A DNA stretch of 64,000 bases from Primulina eburnea (lineage: Eukaryota > Streptophyta > Magnoliopsida > Lamiales > Gesneriaceae): contig NC_133108.1 of the NCBI RefSeq assembly GCF_022965805.1, positions 37,952,051 through 38,016,050 on the forward strand, in the 5' to 3' direction. Shown one piece after another: positions 48,931-62,485 of the stretch. The translations under genes were made by a program, and so were the position numbers. The notes under the pieces were generated by a model, which saw only the letters and a list, made by a program, of their open reading frames with translations, was not told the DNA's origin and did not search any database. Position 1 is the first letter of the stretch; each line of letters starts with the position of its first letter.

Positions 48931-50086
48931 TGATATCTCTAATAATAACATCATAATAGTCACAATTTCTTCACGTCCTCCAACGTCTCATATTATCATA
49001 ACTTTACAAAAATCATGCATAAAAATATCATTTTTTTTTCTTTTTAAACTAAGCATGCAACATATCTTTAATTTATCTATATTAAATCATAAAAATCTAT
49101 AAACATTTAAAATAATCATTTTAACTTATAAAACAATATTCAGAGCACTGCCATGACGTTTACTAATTTCTAGATGTAAAATTATTGTTTTACCCTTAGA
49201 CGTAAAAATCCTCGAATTTGACTTTTCTTAATCCATTGACTCTAACATGTCCCAAATAATTATTTAAGCCTAAATTAAATTTTCCATAATTTTATTTAGC
49301 TTAAATACTAAACTTTTTATTTAATCCTTAATTATTTGTTTTTAAGGCGTTTTAATCATGAATTAATTCCAAATTTAATAATAAATTCCTAAATTAAAAG
49401 CTTAGATTTTTTATATTATTTTAGCCCTGGTGAACCACCCCCATGAGCCATGTTTCGAATTATTTTCCAAAAAGAAAACCCTAAGTCCATGCCTAGACCA
49501 CCCTCGAGCCAACTCTCGGTTTTGTCGAGCCATGCCTGAGCCACCTTGAGCCAACCCATTCCCAGACCACCTAGGACCTACTGGACCCATGTTGACCCCT
49601 AGGACTTGACCCTAAGTTTAAAACCGAACCACAACCTAAGTGCATGAAGTGGCCGAGAACTCCTAGAATGGTAGGACTCCATGAACTCGCGCCTAGGACT
49701 AGCCAACCAAATCACCCTCTGACCCTAACCCTTGAGCAGCATCTTAGAACCCTAACCACTTGACCTAGCCGATCTTGAGCCCCCTGGCCGAGCCCCTGGA
49801 CCCTTGCGTGTTGTTGCGCACAAGCGCGCATGCGCTGCTCTCCCTCGGGTTGGAGTCCTAGCTCCCAGCCCTGGTGGTCGAGTCCTAGCATGGCTAGGAC
49901 TCCTACCCTGACCCCTCACGGATGGCTAGCCCTGGTCCCAGCCGAGCCCAAGTCCAGCCTTCAATTCCCAAAAACCGAGCCCCTAAGAACACCAAACACA
50001 CGATGGGTTCCAGCTTTTGTTCTATCGTGATTGTGCAACATATTATTTGTGTTCTAAGACCCTAACTCGTGTAAAAAGAACCTTGA

Positions 50087-50654
50087 TGTTAGGTATCGAT
50101 CGTCTAGCTCGTGCCTTTTTACTCCGTAGCAACCTGCAACCAACTAGCAACAAAAATACAGCAGCATATATATATAGCTAAGATATATGCAATTGAACGA
50201 GGCTCAGACAAACTGATACGGCCTCTCCTAAGAACACAGCGAACCAAGACGAAGACCACAAAGGTTTCCCAAGAGAAAACGGATTAAAGCCCTCAACTCA
50301 CGCTCTTTCTTCCCCACTTTCTAACACGACCAGCAGGTTCACACACACACAGATTTATCCCGTGACAGAACGAGAGAGAAACACACAGAATAGCACAGAG
50401 CAAAGAGAAACCGATGACACTCGGTCAACACCGAAGGAAGACGCACACGAAGCGAAGCGAAGTATCGCAATCTCTCTTCTCTGAAGTCGTTGCTCACTCT
50501 CAGTTCTACAGAGGCGATCTAAGGCGGCCTTTTATAAATAGAAAAGGGGAAAGGCACGCTTAAGCCCTACAGCCCAGAAAATAGAGGAAGGGTTGGAAGG
50601 AGTAAAGGGCTTTGGGAATTTTGGGCTTGGGTAAGAGTTGGGCGAAACCTAACA
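50087..50654 (-). repeat. 3' LTR of the Copia element
   Basis: 568 bp, the same length as its partner. It contains CTTTTATAAATAG, whose reverse complement is not TATA-like, and CA-rich segments. Confidence 0.95.
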
Positions 50655-51509
50655 TTTCTCCACCTTTCGGCCCAACGCCGGTTCACTGGACATGAGAGTC
50701 ACCTACAGTCATCATCATTGCCCCACTTGCAGAAAACACAAAGTTAGTACAAGTACCATTATGTAGCAAACACTAAGTAAGCTACACTACAGAACAGAAA
50801 GCAGAACACATCAATCAGAAGTATCAAAGTTTAAAATTTTTAGACAAGATATAAATTTTTCAACAGACAAACACTTAGTTCCCATATCAGCAGGATTAAA
50901 TTGAGAAGGGATTTTTTCAAGATAAACTATGCCTTTAGCAACCACATCACGAATGTAGTGGAATCTAACATCAATGTGTTTAGTTCTATCATGAAAAACA
51001 GGATTCTTACACAGTTGTATACCAGACTGACTATCAGAAAATACTACAACTTCACCTTCAAGAAAACCAATTTCAGAAATAAGACCTTTCAACCAAATAG
51101 CTTCTTTTAAAGCTTCAGTGACAGCAACATACTCAGATTCAGTGGTTGAAAGAGCAACTATGTGTTGTAATTGAGATTTCCGGCTAATACAAGCACCACA
51201 CAATGTAAACACATAAGAAGTTGTTGATTTTCTATTGTCCCTATCATTTGCATAGTTAGAATCCACATATCCAACCAATTTAACACCAACATCAGATTTT
51301 GAAAATTTTAAACCATATTTCACAGAACCATTCAGATATCTCAAAATCCATTTGACAGCTTTCCAATGGTAAACACCGGGATTAGACATATACCGACTCA
51401 AACAACTCACAGAATATGCAATATCAGGCCTCGTGCTAACCATTAAATACATGACAGAACCTATAGCATTTGAATATGGCACATTCTTCATGTTTTTAAC
51501 ATCAAAATC

Positions 51510-52868
51510 TGTAGTGACCCGTTCCAGAATCACCTACTAATCAAGAACTAAGCATGCAATTAACCTAATTAACAATAATCAGAGATAACAGCGGAAAAAG
51601 TCAACAAAATAATGGTTATATAACCCAATCGAAATAGAATAGTACTGAAAACTAAACCAACCAGATACTCACTGTCCTCCTCCTGCTCTTCCCGAGCTGT
51701 CCAACCTGAGGCCTGCCCCGAGGGAATGGGGTGTCCAAGATAAACAAAACCGAGGACGTGAGCGATAAGAACGCCCAGTACAAAAGTATGAGTATACAGA
51801 CCTATATGAAATGCACATGCTATGATCATGATACCAGGGTAATCAAGAAACAGGAGTCACAAAAGGATCTCAACAATGCTCAGTCTAGAGGCGCCAGGTG
51901 GATAGTGCCGCGCGGTACACCTCTGGGTCACTGCATCCACTACAAGACGGACGTGGACCTAAAATGTCCCGGACCACCGAAGCCCTCCCGACCCGTCGGC
52001 CACTGTGTACTCTCGGTGTCCATGCGTCCACAAGACAGGGCTGAGCGGTCCCAAGATATAGCTTATCTCGAAAGAGATACAGCTCAACAGTAAAGGCTAT
52101 CTCGAAGAAGGTACGGCTCAACATGAAATGCAACGTGCAGTAATAAACGTGACATAATAGCATGCATCATATGACATATATCAATGCATCACATAATCAT
52201 GCAACACATATAAGAATGTATACTCAACCAGGATATCTCGGATAGTACTTTCGTACCTCTATCACAGCAATCCTAATCCACTGGAACAACCAGACAACAG
52301 GTCTAATCCAAGCCTATTCATCAAAAGCATACCCAATGAACAATACTACCATGCTCGGCTAGCAAAACCAGTACTCCCTAGTACTACCAAAGGTTTAGGG
52401 TTTACCTTCGTCCGTCGACAGCCCTTTGATGTCGATTGCCTCGAAACTCCGGCGCTGCTATGCTACCAATCCCGGCAGCTCTTGGCTATCGCTCGAACAA
52501 CAACTAGCCCTAGAATCCTTCCAAAACTCTCAAAGAAGAGCCACAACTCAACAAATGAATATCCAAAATGAGGAATTCGAGCACTATTTATAGGCCATGT
52601 TCGGATCCTCCGAACATCTCTTCGGAACGTCCGAACTCTACGTGTCCATTGGCTCTTGACAGCTCATGTTCGGATCCTCCGATCATACACTTCGGACCGT
52701 CCGAACTTGCACGTGTCGATCAACTCTTGACACCTAATGATCGGATCCACCGAACTCACTTCGGTCCTTCCGAACTCTTCGGTGCTTCCGAACCATCTTC
52801 GGACCTTCCGATCATGATTAATCACCATTAATCCGTTAATTACCCAATTTGGGATTCGGGCTACTACA
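51510..52868 (+). mobile_element. Solo LTR inserted in the Copia pol gene
   Basis: 1359 bp with TGTAGTGACCCG...GGGCTACTACA ends and a perfect target duplication AAATC (51505-51509 and 52869-52873). The start TGTAGTGACCCG is typical of plant Gypsy LTRs. It carries a cluster of TTCGGA-type motifs at 52600-52820. It is the youngest of the three nested insertions here. Confidence 0.92.
52600..52820. repeat. Array of degenerate TTCGGA-N(2-4)-TCCGAA palindromes
   Basis: At least eight imperfect copies of a 16 bp dyad (for example TTCGGAACGTCCGAAC, TTCGGACCGTCCGAAC, TTCGGTCCTTCCGAAC) occur in about 220 bp, in a region that would be just upstream of the LTR 3' end. Confidence 0.85.
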
Positions 52869-55800
52869 AAATCAGTTTTAGGGGATTGCTCTTTACTTAG
52901 AACAAAATGACCAGCTAAAGGCACATTGACTGGTTTTGCATTTAACATGGAAAATTTACTCAAAACTTTCTTAACATAAGTATCCTGATTCAACAAAATG
53001 ACAGAACGTTTTCTATCTCTATAAATGTTCATGCCAAGAATACGTTTAGCATCTCCTAAGAATTTCATATCAAATTTAGCACTTAAGCAATTTTTAACAT
53101 GATCAATGGTTTTCACACAAGAACTAATCAATAGCATATCATCTACATAGATAAGCAAGAAAACAGGAACTTTAGCATTTTGTTTGAAATACAAGCAATG
53201 ATCATAATTACTTCTAGTAAAATTCATAGAAAGCATGCATTCATCAAACTTTTTGTTCCATTGCCTAGGAGATTGCTTCAATCCATACAAAGATTTCTTT
53301 AGCAAACAAATATGATCAGGATACTTAGAATCAACAAAACCATCAGGTTGTCTCATAAAAATTTTCTCATCAAGTTCACCATGTAAAAAAGCAGTTTTAA
53401 CATCTAATTGTTTCAACTCCCAATCAAACTGAGCAACAAGGGCAAGCATAATTCTCACAGTAGTAAACTTTACAACAGGAGCAAATATTTCAGTATAATC
53501 TATCCCTTCCTTTTGAGTAAATCCCTTAGCCACTAACCTAGCTTTAAATCTGACAGATTCACATTCATTCTTGACCTTAAATAACCACTTACAGTCTACA
53601 ACAGAACAATTTCCAAGTTTAGGTACAAGAATCCAAGTGTTGTTAACATGCAGCGAATTAATTTCTTCATTCATCGCATTTAACCATTGCACAGAATTTT
53701 CAGATTTTAAAGCTTCTTCATATGACTTAGGTTCAACATTATCAATCGATTCAAACACACTAAATGCATGAGAAGTCATATGAAAATCATCAAAATGTTG
53801 TGGCTGCCTAATATTTCTTTTAGATCTATCCCTAGCCAATTGATAATCATTCAAATCACTAAGATCGGTTTCAGGAATATTTTCAGCAATTTCTTCATGC
53901 ACATCAGCATCAACTTGATTATCAAAAACAGATTCAGACAGATTTTCAGGTAAAATATTCACATCAGGAACATTCTGCACATTTTCAGAATCATGACTTG
54001 GACCAAGTAAATGCTCCACCTTGTTTGGAGCAGTGGCAGGTTCAGGAGTAGGTAAAGGAACAGATAAACAGGGAAATTCAGACTCATTGAAAACAACATC
54101 CCTACTGATTAACACTTTAAAACCAGGTTGTTCCCTTACCCATAATCTATAACCCTTAACCCCATCAGGATAGCCAAGAAAAACACATTTCACAGATCTA
54201 GGTTCAAGTTTGTCATTTTTCTGATGCACAAAAGCAGAACAACCAAAAACTTTCAAATTTGAAAAATTAATTTGTGTACCAGACCACACAGATTCTGGAC
54301 ACTTACCATTCAAAGGCACAGAAGGAGACCTATTTATCAAATAAGCAGCAGTACAAACAGCTTCACCCCAAAACTTTTTTGAAAGACCAGAACTAGCAAG
54401 CATGCACCTCACCCTTTCAAGTAAAGTTCTATTCATACGCTCAGCTACACCATTTTGCTGAGGCGTATAAGAGACTGTCCTATGTCTTTGAATACCAGAT
54501 TCAGCACACAAATTGTCAAACAATCGATTACAAAATTCAAGACCATTATCAGTTCTTAGAATTTTAATTTTCTTACATGTTTGATTTTCAATCAAGTTTT
54601 TCCAGTTTTTAAACTTCTCAAACACATCAGATTTGTTTCTCATTAAAAACACCCAAACTTTTCTTGAAAAATCATCAATAACAGATAGAAAATACTGATT
54701 TCCACCATGCGTTGGTACACTAGCAGGACCCCACACATCAGCATGCAAATACTCAAGTATTTCAGAAGTGACAGAGTGTTTGGGAATAGGGGAATTTGGA
54801 AATATAACTCTGGACTGTTTACCCAGAACACACGAATCACAAAATGGCATACAAGACAATTTATCACTACCAAAATAACCATCTTTGTGCAAAATTTCAA
54901 GACCTTTAGAACTCATGTGACCTAATCTTTTGTGCCACAAATCAGTTTTGTCACTTAAGACAACATTCACAGAATTTTGCACATAAGATTCACATTCAGC
55001 ATGACAAACATACAAGTTTCTCCTTTTGGCAGCTTTGAAAATCACTAAAGACCCTTTCATAATTTTCATAACCCCATTTCCCCATCTACCCTGTAAACCA
55101 TCATCTTCTAATGCAGCACAAGAAATCAAATTATGACATAAATCAGGAACATGCCTCACATTTTTCAAAGTTAACACATAACCAGAATCAAATTTCAGCG
55201 ATACATCACCAAGACCAGCAACTTGACACAATTTTTCATTTGCCATAGAAACAGACCCATGATTCACTTCTTTATAACTAGAAAACTGATTTTTAAATGG
55301 GGACATGTGGAAAGTGCACGCAGAATCAACTAACCATTCATTTTCACACAAAGAACTTGAATGCACAGAATTCACCATAGACACATCACATACCTCAGTC
55401 ACCATAAAAATATCACCCATGTTTTCACTACCAGAAGCCATATTTGCATGGTCATCATGCTGATTTTTAAAGTTTTGGTTTTGATTTTGATTTTGCTTAG
55501 GCCTAGAACACTCTTTAATGTAATGACCAGTTTCACCACAATTATAGCATTTTCTATTCTTGGGTCTCGACTTGGATCTCGCCTTACTCTTACCTCTATT
55601 TTTAACGAACGCTTGGTTATGGTTGTTTGAAGGTTTTTGATTTTGAAATCTATGTTGAGACCTTCCTCTAACAAACATAACCTCACCAGAATTATTACCA
55701 CCCTTATTTGTTTTTAAATCTATCTCTTTGCTTTTCAGGCTGTTCACGACAGTCTCTAAACTTACCTGATCTCTACCATACTTAATAGCAGATTTAACAT

Positions 55801-56605
55801 CACTGTAAGAATCAGGTATTGCATTTAAAAGAACAATAGGGGTGTAATCATCAATATTCTTATCTCCTGTTTGCTTAATATCTTGCACTAATTTGGTAAA
55901 CACATCAAGGTTCTCATCGATGTCCTTGTTTAAATCAAGTTTGAACCGGAAAAATTTCTCAAGCAAAAACAATTTACTAGGCAACGAAGTTTCAGTATAA
56001 AGTTCTTCTAATTTTTCCCAGAGTTCCTTAGCCGATTTCAGTTTACCAACTTTTCTTAGCACAGAGTCAGACAAGTTCAAAATTATAGACGAATAAGCAA
56101 ACTCATCCATTTCAGCAATTTTTTCAGGAGTTTCAGCAGCAGAATATGACAAGTCTATCGCTTTGAAAACTCTTTGTTGTACCAAAATACCTTTCATTTT
56201 CTGCTGCCATATTGAAAAATCCGTTTTTCCGTTAAAAGGTTCGAGATGATATCCAGTCATAGACATTTTCAAAAAACACAACAGTTGATCAAAAAACAAC
56301 AAATTTTCACACAGAGAAAATTTAAATCACCAAGATCAAAGCGAACACAGCGGAAGCAACTTTTCGCCACGAAAATGGAAACACAACAAGCACATAAAAC
56401 CTAGAGTTCTACCAGCAGCAAATCTCAGCACATAAATCCGCGGCAAGCGGTTACGCTACTAAATGCAGTAAAAGAGGTTCCAGCCAATATATCAGAGCGA
56501 AACTCTAAGTAAGAGTTTCAAACTCCAACGAACCGAAGACGACGGTGCGGCGGGCAGCGGGCAGCAGGGCGGGCAGCGGGCAGCAACCAATGGCTCTGAT
56601 ACCAC

Positions 56606-57173
56606 TGTTAGGTATCGATCGTCTAGCTCGTGCCTTTTTACTCCGTAGCAACCTGCAACCAACTATCTACAAAAATACAGCAGCATATATATATAGCTAT
56701 GATATATGCAATTGAACGAGGCTCAGACAAACTGATACGGCCTCTCCCAAGAACACAGCGAACCAAGACGAAGACCACAAAGGTTTCCCAAGAGAAAACG
56801 GATTAAAGCCCTCAACTCACCCTCTTTCTTCCCCACTTTCTAACACGACCAGCAGGTTCACACACACACAGATTTATCCCGTGACAGAACGAGAGAGAAA
56901 CACACAGAATAGCACAGAGCAAAGAGAAACCGATGACACTCAGTCAACACCGAAGGAAGACGCACACGAAGCGAAGCGAAGTATCGCGATCTCTCTTCTC
57001 TGAAGTCGCTGCTCACTCTCAGTTCTACAGAGGCGATCTAAGGCGGCCTTTTTTAAATAGAAAAGGGGAGAGGCACGCTTAAGCCCTACAGCCCAGAAAA
57101 TAGAGGAAGGGTTGGAAGAAGTAAAGGGCTTTGGGAATTTTGGGCTTGGGTAAGAGTTGGGCCAAACCCAACA
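56606..57173 (-). repeat. 5' LTR of the Copia element
   Basis: 568 bp, adjacent to the primer-binding site. On the minus strand a CTATTTAAAAAAGG segment near 57050 is a TATA-like candidate. Confidence 0.95.
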
Positions 57174-58668
57174 CTTGATCAACACCCTAACCATGGCAGC
57201 CCCTTAACAACATGCTAAACATGATTTTGGATCAAGTTCATGCCTCAAAAATCCACATGTAATAAAGAAACGAAATTGTTTCATGATGCATTTGTTTTTC
57301 ATGCAAAAACTCAATTAAGTAAATACTACGATGTGATAGATGTCTGAAGGGAAGAATATGGCATTCCTTTGCGTGATTTACGCACGAAATAATGTTGACG
57401 ATTGAAGAACGACGACAAGGAGATCCTTGGCTTGAAAAATTATGCAAAACTCGATACTTTTCCTTCAATCTTCCTTGTGTGTCTGTGTGATATGAGGGAA
57501 AATGTTTTGAAAGTGTAAGGGAAGGGGGCCGTGAGTTATGAGAAGGGTTATGGTAAGTTTTGAATATTAAATACTTAATTAAACACTAATCAAGCTTAGG
57601 CTCATTAGAGGAGTTAATTAGGCTCATTAGTGCTCAATTAAAATATTAAAAATTATTTTGAGTAGAAAAGTTTGTGAATTTATTAGCCGGGTTGCCAACA
57701 CGTTTGTATTTTTGTTGAAAATCCAACACCGATAAAATTTATATTCCGATTAATAAAATCACCTCAAAATCCATTATTTTCAAAAATAAGAAAAAGTATC
57801 AATCATATTATAAATAATTAAAAACAATTATTTAATAAAAATATTTTTCATTTTTCAGCCATCGGTCTCCGTTCCTCGATCGAAACTCGAATAACCTTTA
57901 AAAATATATTTTAATGCATTTAAGTAAAAAAAAACTACTAAAACATCATATAAACATATCACATAATCAATTTAGCAATTAAAATCAATTAATTAACCAT
58001 TTTCCATATTCCCTAGATTTACATTATGATAGATTACGTCTTCTTAATTTTGGATCATTACAAGAGCCATATTAAAGTTATATTAATAATATTATTAAAG
58101 TTAGTGCTTGTTTTGATCAATTAATCGTATGCCACTAAAACTTTGGTAGTTTATGAGGGATTTAGTTTAGTTTTTATATACGTAATTTATCAATGAAATA
58201 TTAATTTATGTATTTTTAATGCACGGTAAGATATAATTTCATTTGTTTTGAAGAGTTGGAAGTATGCTTTTTCAACGTATTCAGTAGTTTAATGAACTTG
58301 GTCTGAAGATGAATTTGAAAAATTACTCTTGTTCAAACCAACCCTTTCCTGATCTTGCAATTTGATGGTCAAATCCCACATTTCAAGACGACGGATGAAT
58401 CTCCAAACAAGAATGGAATGAATTGCAATGAATATAAAAAAAAGTCGCTATTCTTTGAGATTTGCCAAGTAAGATACTTGTGTATTCTATAGCTTGCGTA
58501 CATACAAGAAGACAGGTAGCAGTACAAGTACTTATACTGCATGACACTAATTCTTGAATTTCGTAAAAACAAATTTGTAGGACACAGAATTTGGACTTTA
58601 ATCTACCCAATGCATCTGTTTATGTTTTATAAACAAATTCCTATGCTTTTTTTTTTTTGGATTTGTAT

Positions 58669-60967
58669 CTAGCTTATCTTGGATGAGAAAATTTTATCAT
58701 CGTCACAACTGTCTAAATCGACGATCTCTGGATCTTCAAGCATGTTAGCCGAGATGTTAAAACTAGGACATTCGTTGTTGTTCGGATCAGTGGACCCCGT
58801 GAAACTTGGTGTTGTTTTTTGTTGCTGATCAAGCATCATTTTCAATTGTTTGGCTTGTTCTTCAATCCTCATCTGTAAGACTCCTTGAGACTACTCCAGA
58901 AAAAGGAGAAAAGAAAAGGGGCCACTTAGATTTTTGTCCAATAATGAAACAGTGGTAAAGAGAGATTGAATGTTTGAGAAGTGTTAGAGATACCTCTAGC
59001 TGCTCATGAAGACGCTTTTGTACATCTAATTGGAGTTGCAACGCCTCCTTCAGTTGCATTCCTCTGTAAAACAATTTTAGGCGCATATTGAGAGGCAAAA
59101 ACAGGACAAGCATGTTTACTTGTTCAGTGCCATCATGAATCCTAAAGAAAATGGATGGTTTCGAGCCAAAATCGAAGATATATAAAATTTGATGTTGTTC
59201 TTTAGTTAGCAAACAACATGACAATCTTACGTTTTGATGTCGATATATGCTGCATTATTTGTACTAATCTTCTTCTCAGATTTTTCTGCAGGATCAGCAA
59301 AAGAATTTCATCAGAATTCAGACTCATTCTGGACCTTGAAATTTTCAGGTATCACTGGCTCTTTCTTTTCTTGTTTTGTTTTCAGACAATGTACTAGTAG
59401 GTATCTCCAATGGTTATAATTTAGCGCAGATCTACAAATGTTACGAACATTCTGATAGTTTCTTGGGCTATCAAGGAAAAAAAGATGAGAAAATATGAAA
59501 ACAAGGCATGTTTTTTTCTGAAGAGATTATAGTTGCCTTCAATTGAGTAGTATTATTTTCTTTACACACAATGAAGCTGATTAAAGCATACCTTCCACAG
59601 ATTCTGGTATAAACTTTGCGTTACGATATTTCTGCAAAGAAAATGAAGAACAAAACCAAAACATATGATGAGAACAGTATTGGAATTAGAGTTCTGGAGT
59701 ATAGTGTCCATTGAAACAGAGGTGGTAGCCTTGAATGGCTCTTGATACTGAGTTAGAAAACAGAAAAGAAAGAAGGGACAATTTAAGAATTGAATTTCAT
59801 AGCTCCTTGTTCATACATTTTCAAAGTACATGCTGAATATATACACACACACACACACGATTGAATATAGCAAATCATATTTTGCCACATATCTGACGAT
59901 TCTGTTTCACCCTTACAAACAACGATTTCATCAGAAGAAAATTTTAGCAAATCTTATCAATAGATTCCAATTCTTTAGTTTACTTGACTATCAGAGCTCA
60001 GAAAAATCTGTACCTGTAGATGGCTTTTCACATGAAATATGGTCAGGCCCTCAGTATCCATAAGTGTCAGTATTGCCTTTGGTGTTGCCTCTATATTGTT
60101 ACAAGGAGCATCAAATTTATCACTTGGGAAAAGAGATGTTACCGAAAAGAATTTATGTGGCTAATTCAAGGATAACTTACTGTCATGACCACCGAGTCGA
60201 TTCACACTCTCAACAAATATATCGTGAAGATCTTGAGTCCACCTGATTCGAGTCTTGCTAGTTGAGACAGCTCCGGGTGACAAAGAAATACTATTATTCG
60301 ATCTTAGATGCATCGCAAGTGAAGGAGGAGATGCGTATAAATTTTGGGACACCTGTGAAAGATGTCATAAAAAATGACAATGGGCCGTTTCATCAAACGA
60401 AGAATTAAAACAAGTGAATTCTGGAACAATTACTCCAACATCTTGATTTTCATTGAATGGAACAGAAGGGCTTCTCCTATCTGAATCATCATCACCACCC
60501 AATAGCTTGTTTTTCAGGCGTAGTATCTGTTCATCCATAGACAAGTTTCCAAATGGATTATCATACAAACCTTCGCGAAAAATCGGCAGGCTGTTGCTTG
60601 GTGGAAAATGGGGCTCACTTCTTTCTGGTGCATATCCCATGAAGCCATCACCAGGCTCTTGGTACACCGGTATTTTTGTGTAAGAATGGTTGAATTGTTG
60701 GGAGCAACAAGTGGAGTTCCTTTCTTGGGAACCAAATTCAGATAAGCCCATATAACTTTCGGTTGCGTAAAAAGCAGGAGTCTGCGGTCCTAACCTGCTG
60801 ATCATTGTGTTGGATGAATGATCAGGCCACACAATCTGCTGCTGTGTGGCATCTTCTGTTGTAGGCGGTGCAGATTGATACTGAGTTCCATAAATTTGAG
60901 GAAAATAATCTGGAAATTCAGTTGCAAAATCACTGGAAAACCCATCAAACTGCGCCATCCCCTTCAT
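58669..60967 (-). CDS. MYB-CC transcription factor, PHL5-like
   Basis: MYB-CC (PHR1-type) factors are nuclear GARP-like DNA-binding proteins; PHR1 itself binds P1BS sites under phosphate starvation. Seven exons (60434-60967, 60181-60352, 60014-60090, 59592-59631, 59231-59285, 58994-59063, 58669-58890) give 389 residues. The single MYB repeat is spread over exons 2-4: KTRIRWTQDLHDIFVESVNR, ATPKAILTLMDTEGLTIFHV, KSHLQ|KYRNAKFIPE. The MYB-CC coiled coil covers exons 6-7: MQLKEALQLQLDVQKRLHEQ and MRIEEQAKQLKMMLDQQQK, including the LHEQLE motif. This pattern is closest to PHL5 from memory. All junction phases fit; the exon 1 end (GGA|GTAATT at 60434) is the least certain because the reading frame stays open for 69 bp beyond it. 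Confidence 0.9.
59842..59858. repeat. (AC)n microsatellite in a PHL5-like intron
   Basis: Short AC run within the intron 59632-60013. Confidence 0.9.
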
Positions 60968-62485
60968 TTATCCAGTGGTATATATATGTATGAACTGAAA
61001 ATTGAGCAAAAACTTTACTACAAGGCTAACAATAACAGAATGAAACTATATTCAAATCTCTGCCTCTTATCGATTTCTTTGTTGGATTGTACGAGATTGA
61101 ATCATGTACATGGCACACTAGAAATGTTCATTTTCTGGTATCTGTCAAGAAATACTTTTTTCAAAAAAAATATATATATGCCACGAGTCTTCAAATATAA
61201 GAATGAATATGTCAACTATTCAAATGCATCACTTTAATTATTCCTTAACCGGATAGGAATGAACTTTGGTCCCAATGACAGATTTTTAAATAAAGTGGTA
61301 AAACAAACAAATTTTATAGTCCTCAATATGCATTTACAGTTGCAAAAAGCTTTGTTTTTCCCATCGACATGTTTAAATATACATTTTTCTATAAACCCCA
61401 TTTCTTGGAGGGTTTTGATTGGGAAATGAATGAAACAATATTGTTTACCTGACACCAACTAAATATATGATTAAACCGCTCACGATTACTTGAAAAAATT
61501 CGAAAATTTTAAGGTTACAAAACATGATCCAACTAAAACTAAAAAGAAAAAAAAAAGCACAGGCTAATAGTTGTAATGGGGGCAGCTATGAGAGAAGAAT
61601 TACATTTTCTTGTATTGTAACTTGTAAGTTTTTTGTATGTTGGTTTATTGTCGAATTTACGATTTTAGTCCACTGATTTGCGCTTAAAGAAAATTAGCTT
61701 TTTCATATTGAGCTGTTGATATGGTATTGAAAAATGATGACATGACATAAAGTTTATGACACTGGAAATTGCTGACGTAGTTACAGACAGTGCTGACATA
61801 TTCGATGTTACATCAATACTCCGATGAAAATACATTGAAATTACACAAAAAAAATGTGAAAATTACTGTAATAAAATCGATAATTGACCAATAACATTGG
61901 TGCTCTCGTTGAGAGACGGCGTAGTGAAAAGAGCGACTTAGAAAATGACTACCATCGGATCAGTGTTGATAAAAAAATTTATTGACTGAATTAAGGTGCA
62001 TGATGTATGCATTGAATACTAAAAAATGAGTGAAAGACGTAGGTTTTTCAAGAGATCGACAATATTACAAATGTCATAAAGAGTAACTTATAAACTCCGG
62101 AGCGTATATCACTCATTAAGCTAACATTTTGGGATGTACCCTTCTTAGAATTATAAACTAAAATTGGTATAAAAAAATATTTACATTTTACCCGGTTAAC
62201 TTCATAATTTTAACCTCAACCACTAGGAGTTCCAAGAAAAGGTTTTAATGGAACTTTATCTCCTAAACTCATTGTATTTATCTACTTAATTTTATTGAAT
62301 TGTCATTTACCCGACATAAAAGAACCTTTACTTATATGTATCTGATGAAAAAATGAAATTAGAAATGACAAGAATCATTTCTAACCGGATCGTTGCAACC
62401 AATGAAGCTAACAACCGAAAGGCAACAAACAAAAACATTATTCAATAATTGGTGTCAAGCTGGAAACATATATAAAGAATTATGA

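Larger units (their letters stand above)
50811..56302 (-). pseudogene. Copia gag-pol, one frame split by an inserted solo LTR
   Basis: The first part (about 52869-56302) encodes gag of the UBN2 type (YHLEPFNGKTDFSIWQQKMK), a zinc knuckle CYNCGETGHYIKEC (about residues 252-265), protease WLVDSACTFHMSP, integrase (HKRLGHMSSKGLEIL, HADVWGPAS, RTDNGLEF, ERMNRTLLERV) and reverse transcriptase (LDVKTAFLHGELDEKIFMRQ, LLIYVDDMLLIS). The second part (50811-51509) encodes the RT end and RNase H (RPDIAYSVSCLSRYMSNPG, STTESEYVAVTEA, DSQSGIQLCKNPVFHDRTKH, ADMGTKCLS). The open frame of the first part reads on into the inserted LTR and stops at 52664. The true start may be the second Met, MSMTGYHLE. The domain order PR-INT-RT-RH is diagnostic of Copia. 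Confidence 0.95.
50087..57173 (-). mobile_element. Ty1/Copia LTR retrotransposon, interrupted by a solo LTR
   Basis: 568 bp LTRs at 50087-50654 and 56606-57173 (TGTTAGGTATCGATCG to CAACA), with a perfect target duplication CTTGA (50082-50086 and 57174-57178). About a dozen differences between the LTRs (roughly 2%) indicate a fairly recent insertion. On the minus strand the primer-binding site TGGTATCAGAGCCATTGG (56587-56604) lies next to the 5' LTR and a purine-rich tract AAAGGTGGAGAAA next to the 3' LTR. The single gag-pol frame is split by the element at 51510-52868, but I see no other break. Confidence 0.95.
48042..58062 (-). mobile_element. Gypsy-type solo LTR, about 2.9 kb, split by a Copia insertion
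   Basis: Left part 48042-50086 and right part 57174-58062 form one unit once the Copia element is set aside (CTTGA present on both sides). The outer ends are TGAAACGTCC and GATCATTACA, that is TG...CA, flanked by a perfect target duplication AGAGC (48037-48041 and 58063-58067). Read on the minus strand it starts TGTAATGATCC, as many plant Gypsy LTRs do. It contains no coding sequence. A small non-coding LTR element (LARD) is an alternative to a solo LTR. Confidence 0.8.

Noticed and set aside
52600..52820. Repeat array resembling a CRISPR array
   Set aside because: Units are degenerate palindromes with irregular spacing inside a plant LTR; there are no cas genes and the DNA is eukaryotic.
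61730..61880. Sequence reminiscent of a retroelement non-coding region (repeated CTGACAT/GACGTAG phrases)
   Set aside because: No ends, duplication or coding remnant could be found to support an element.
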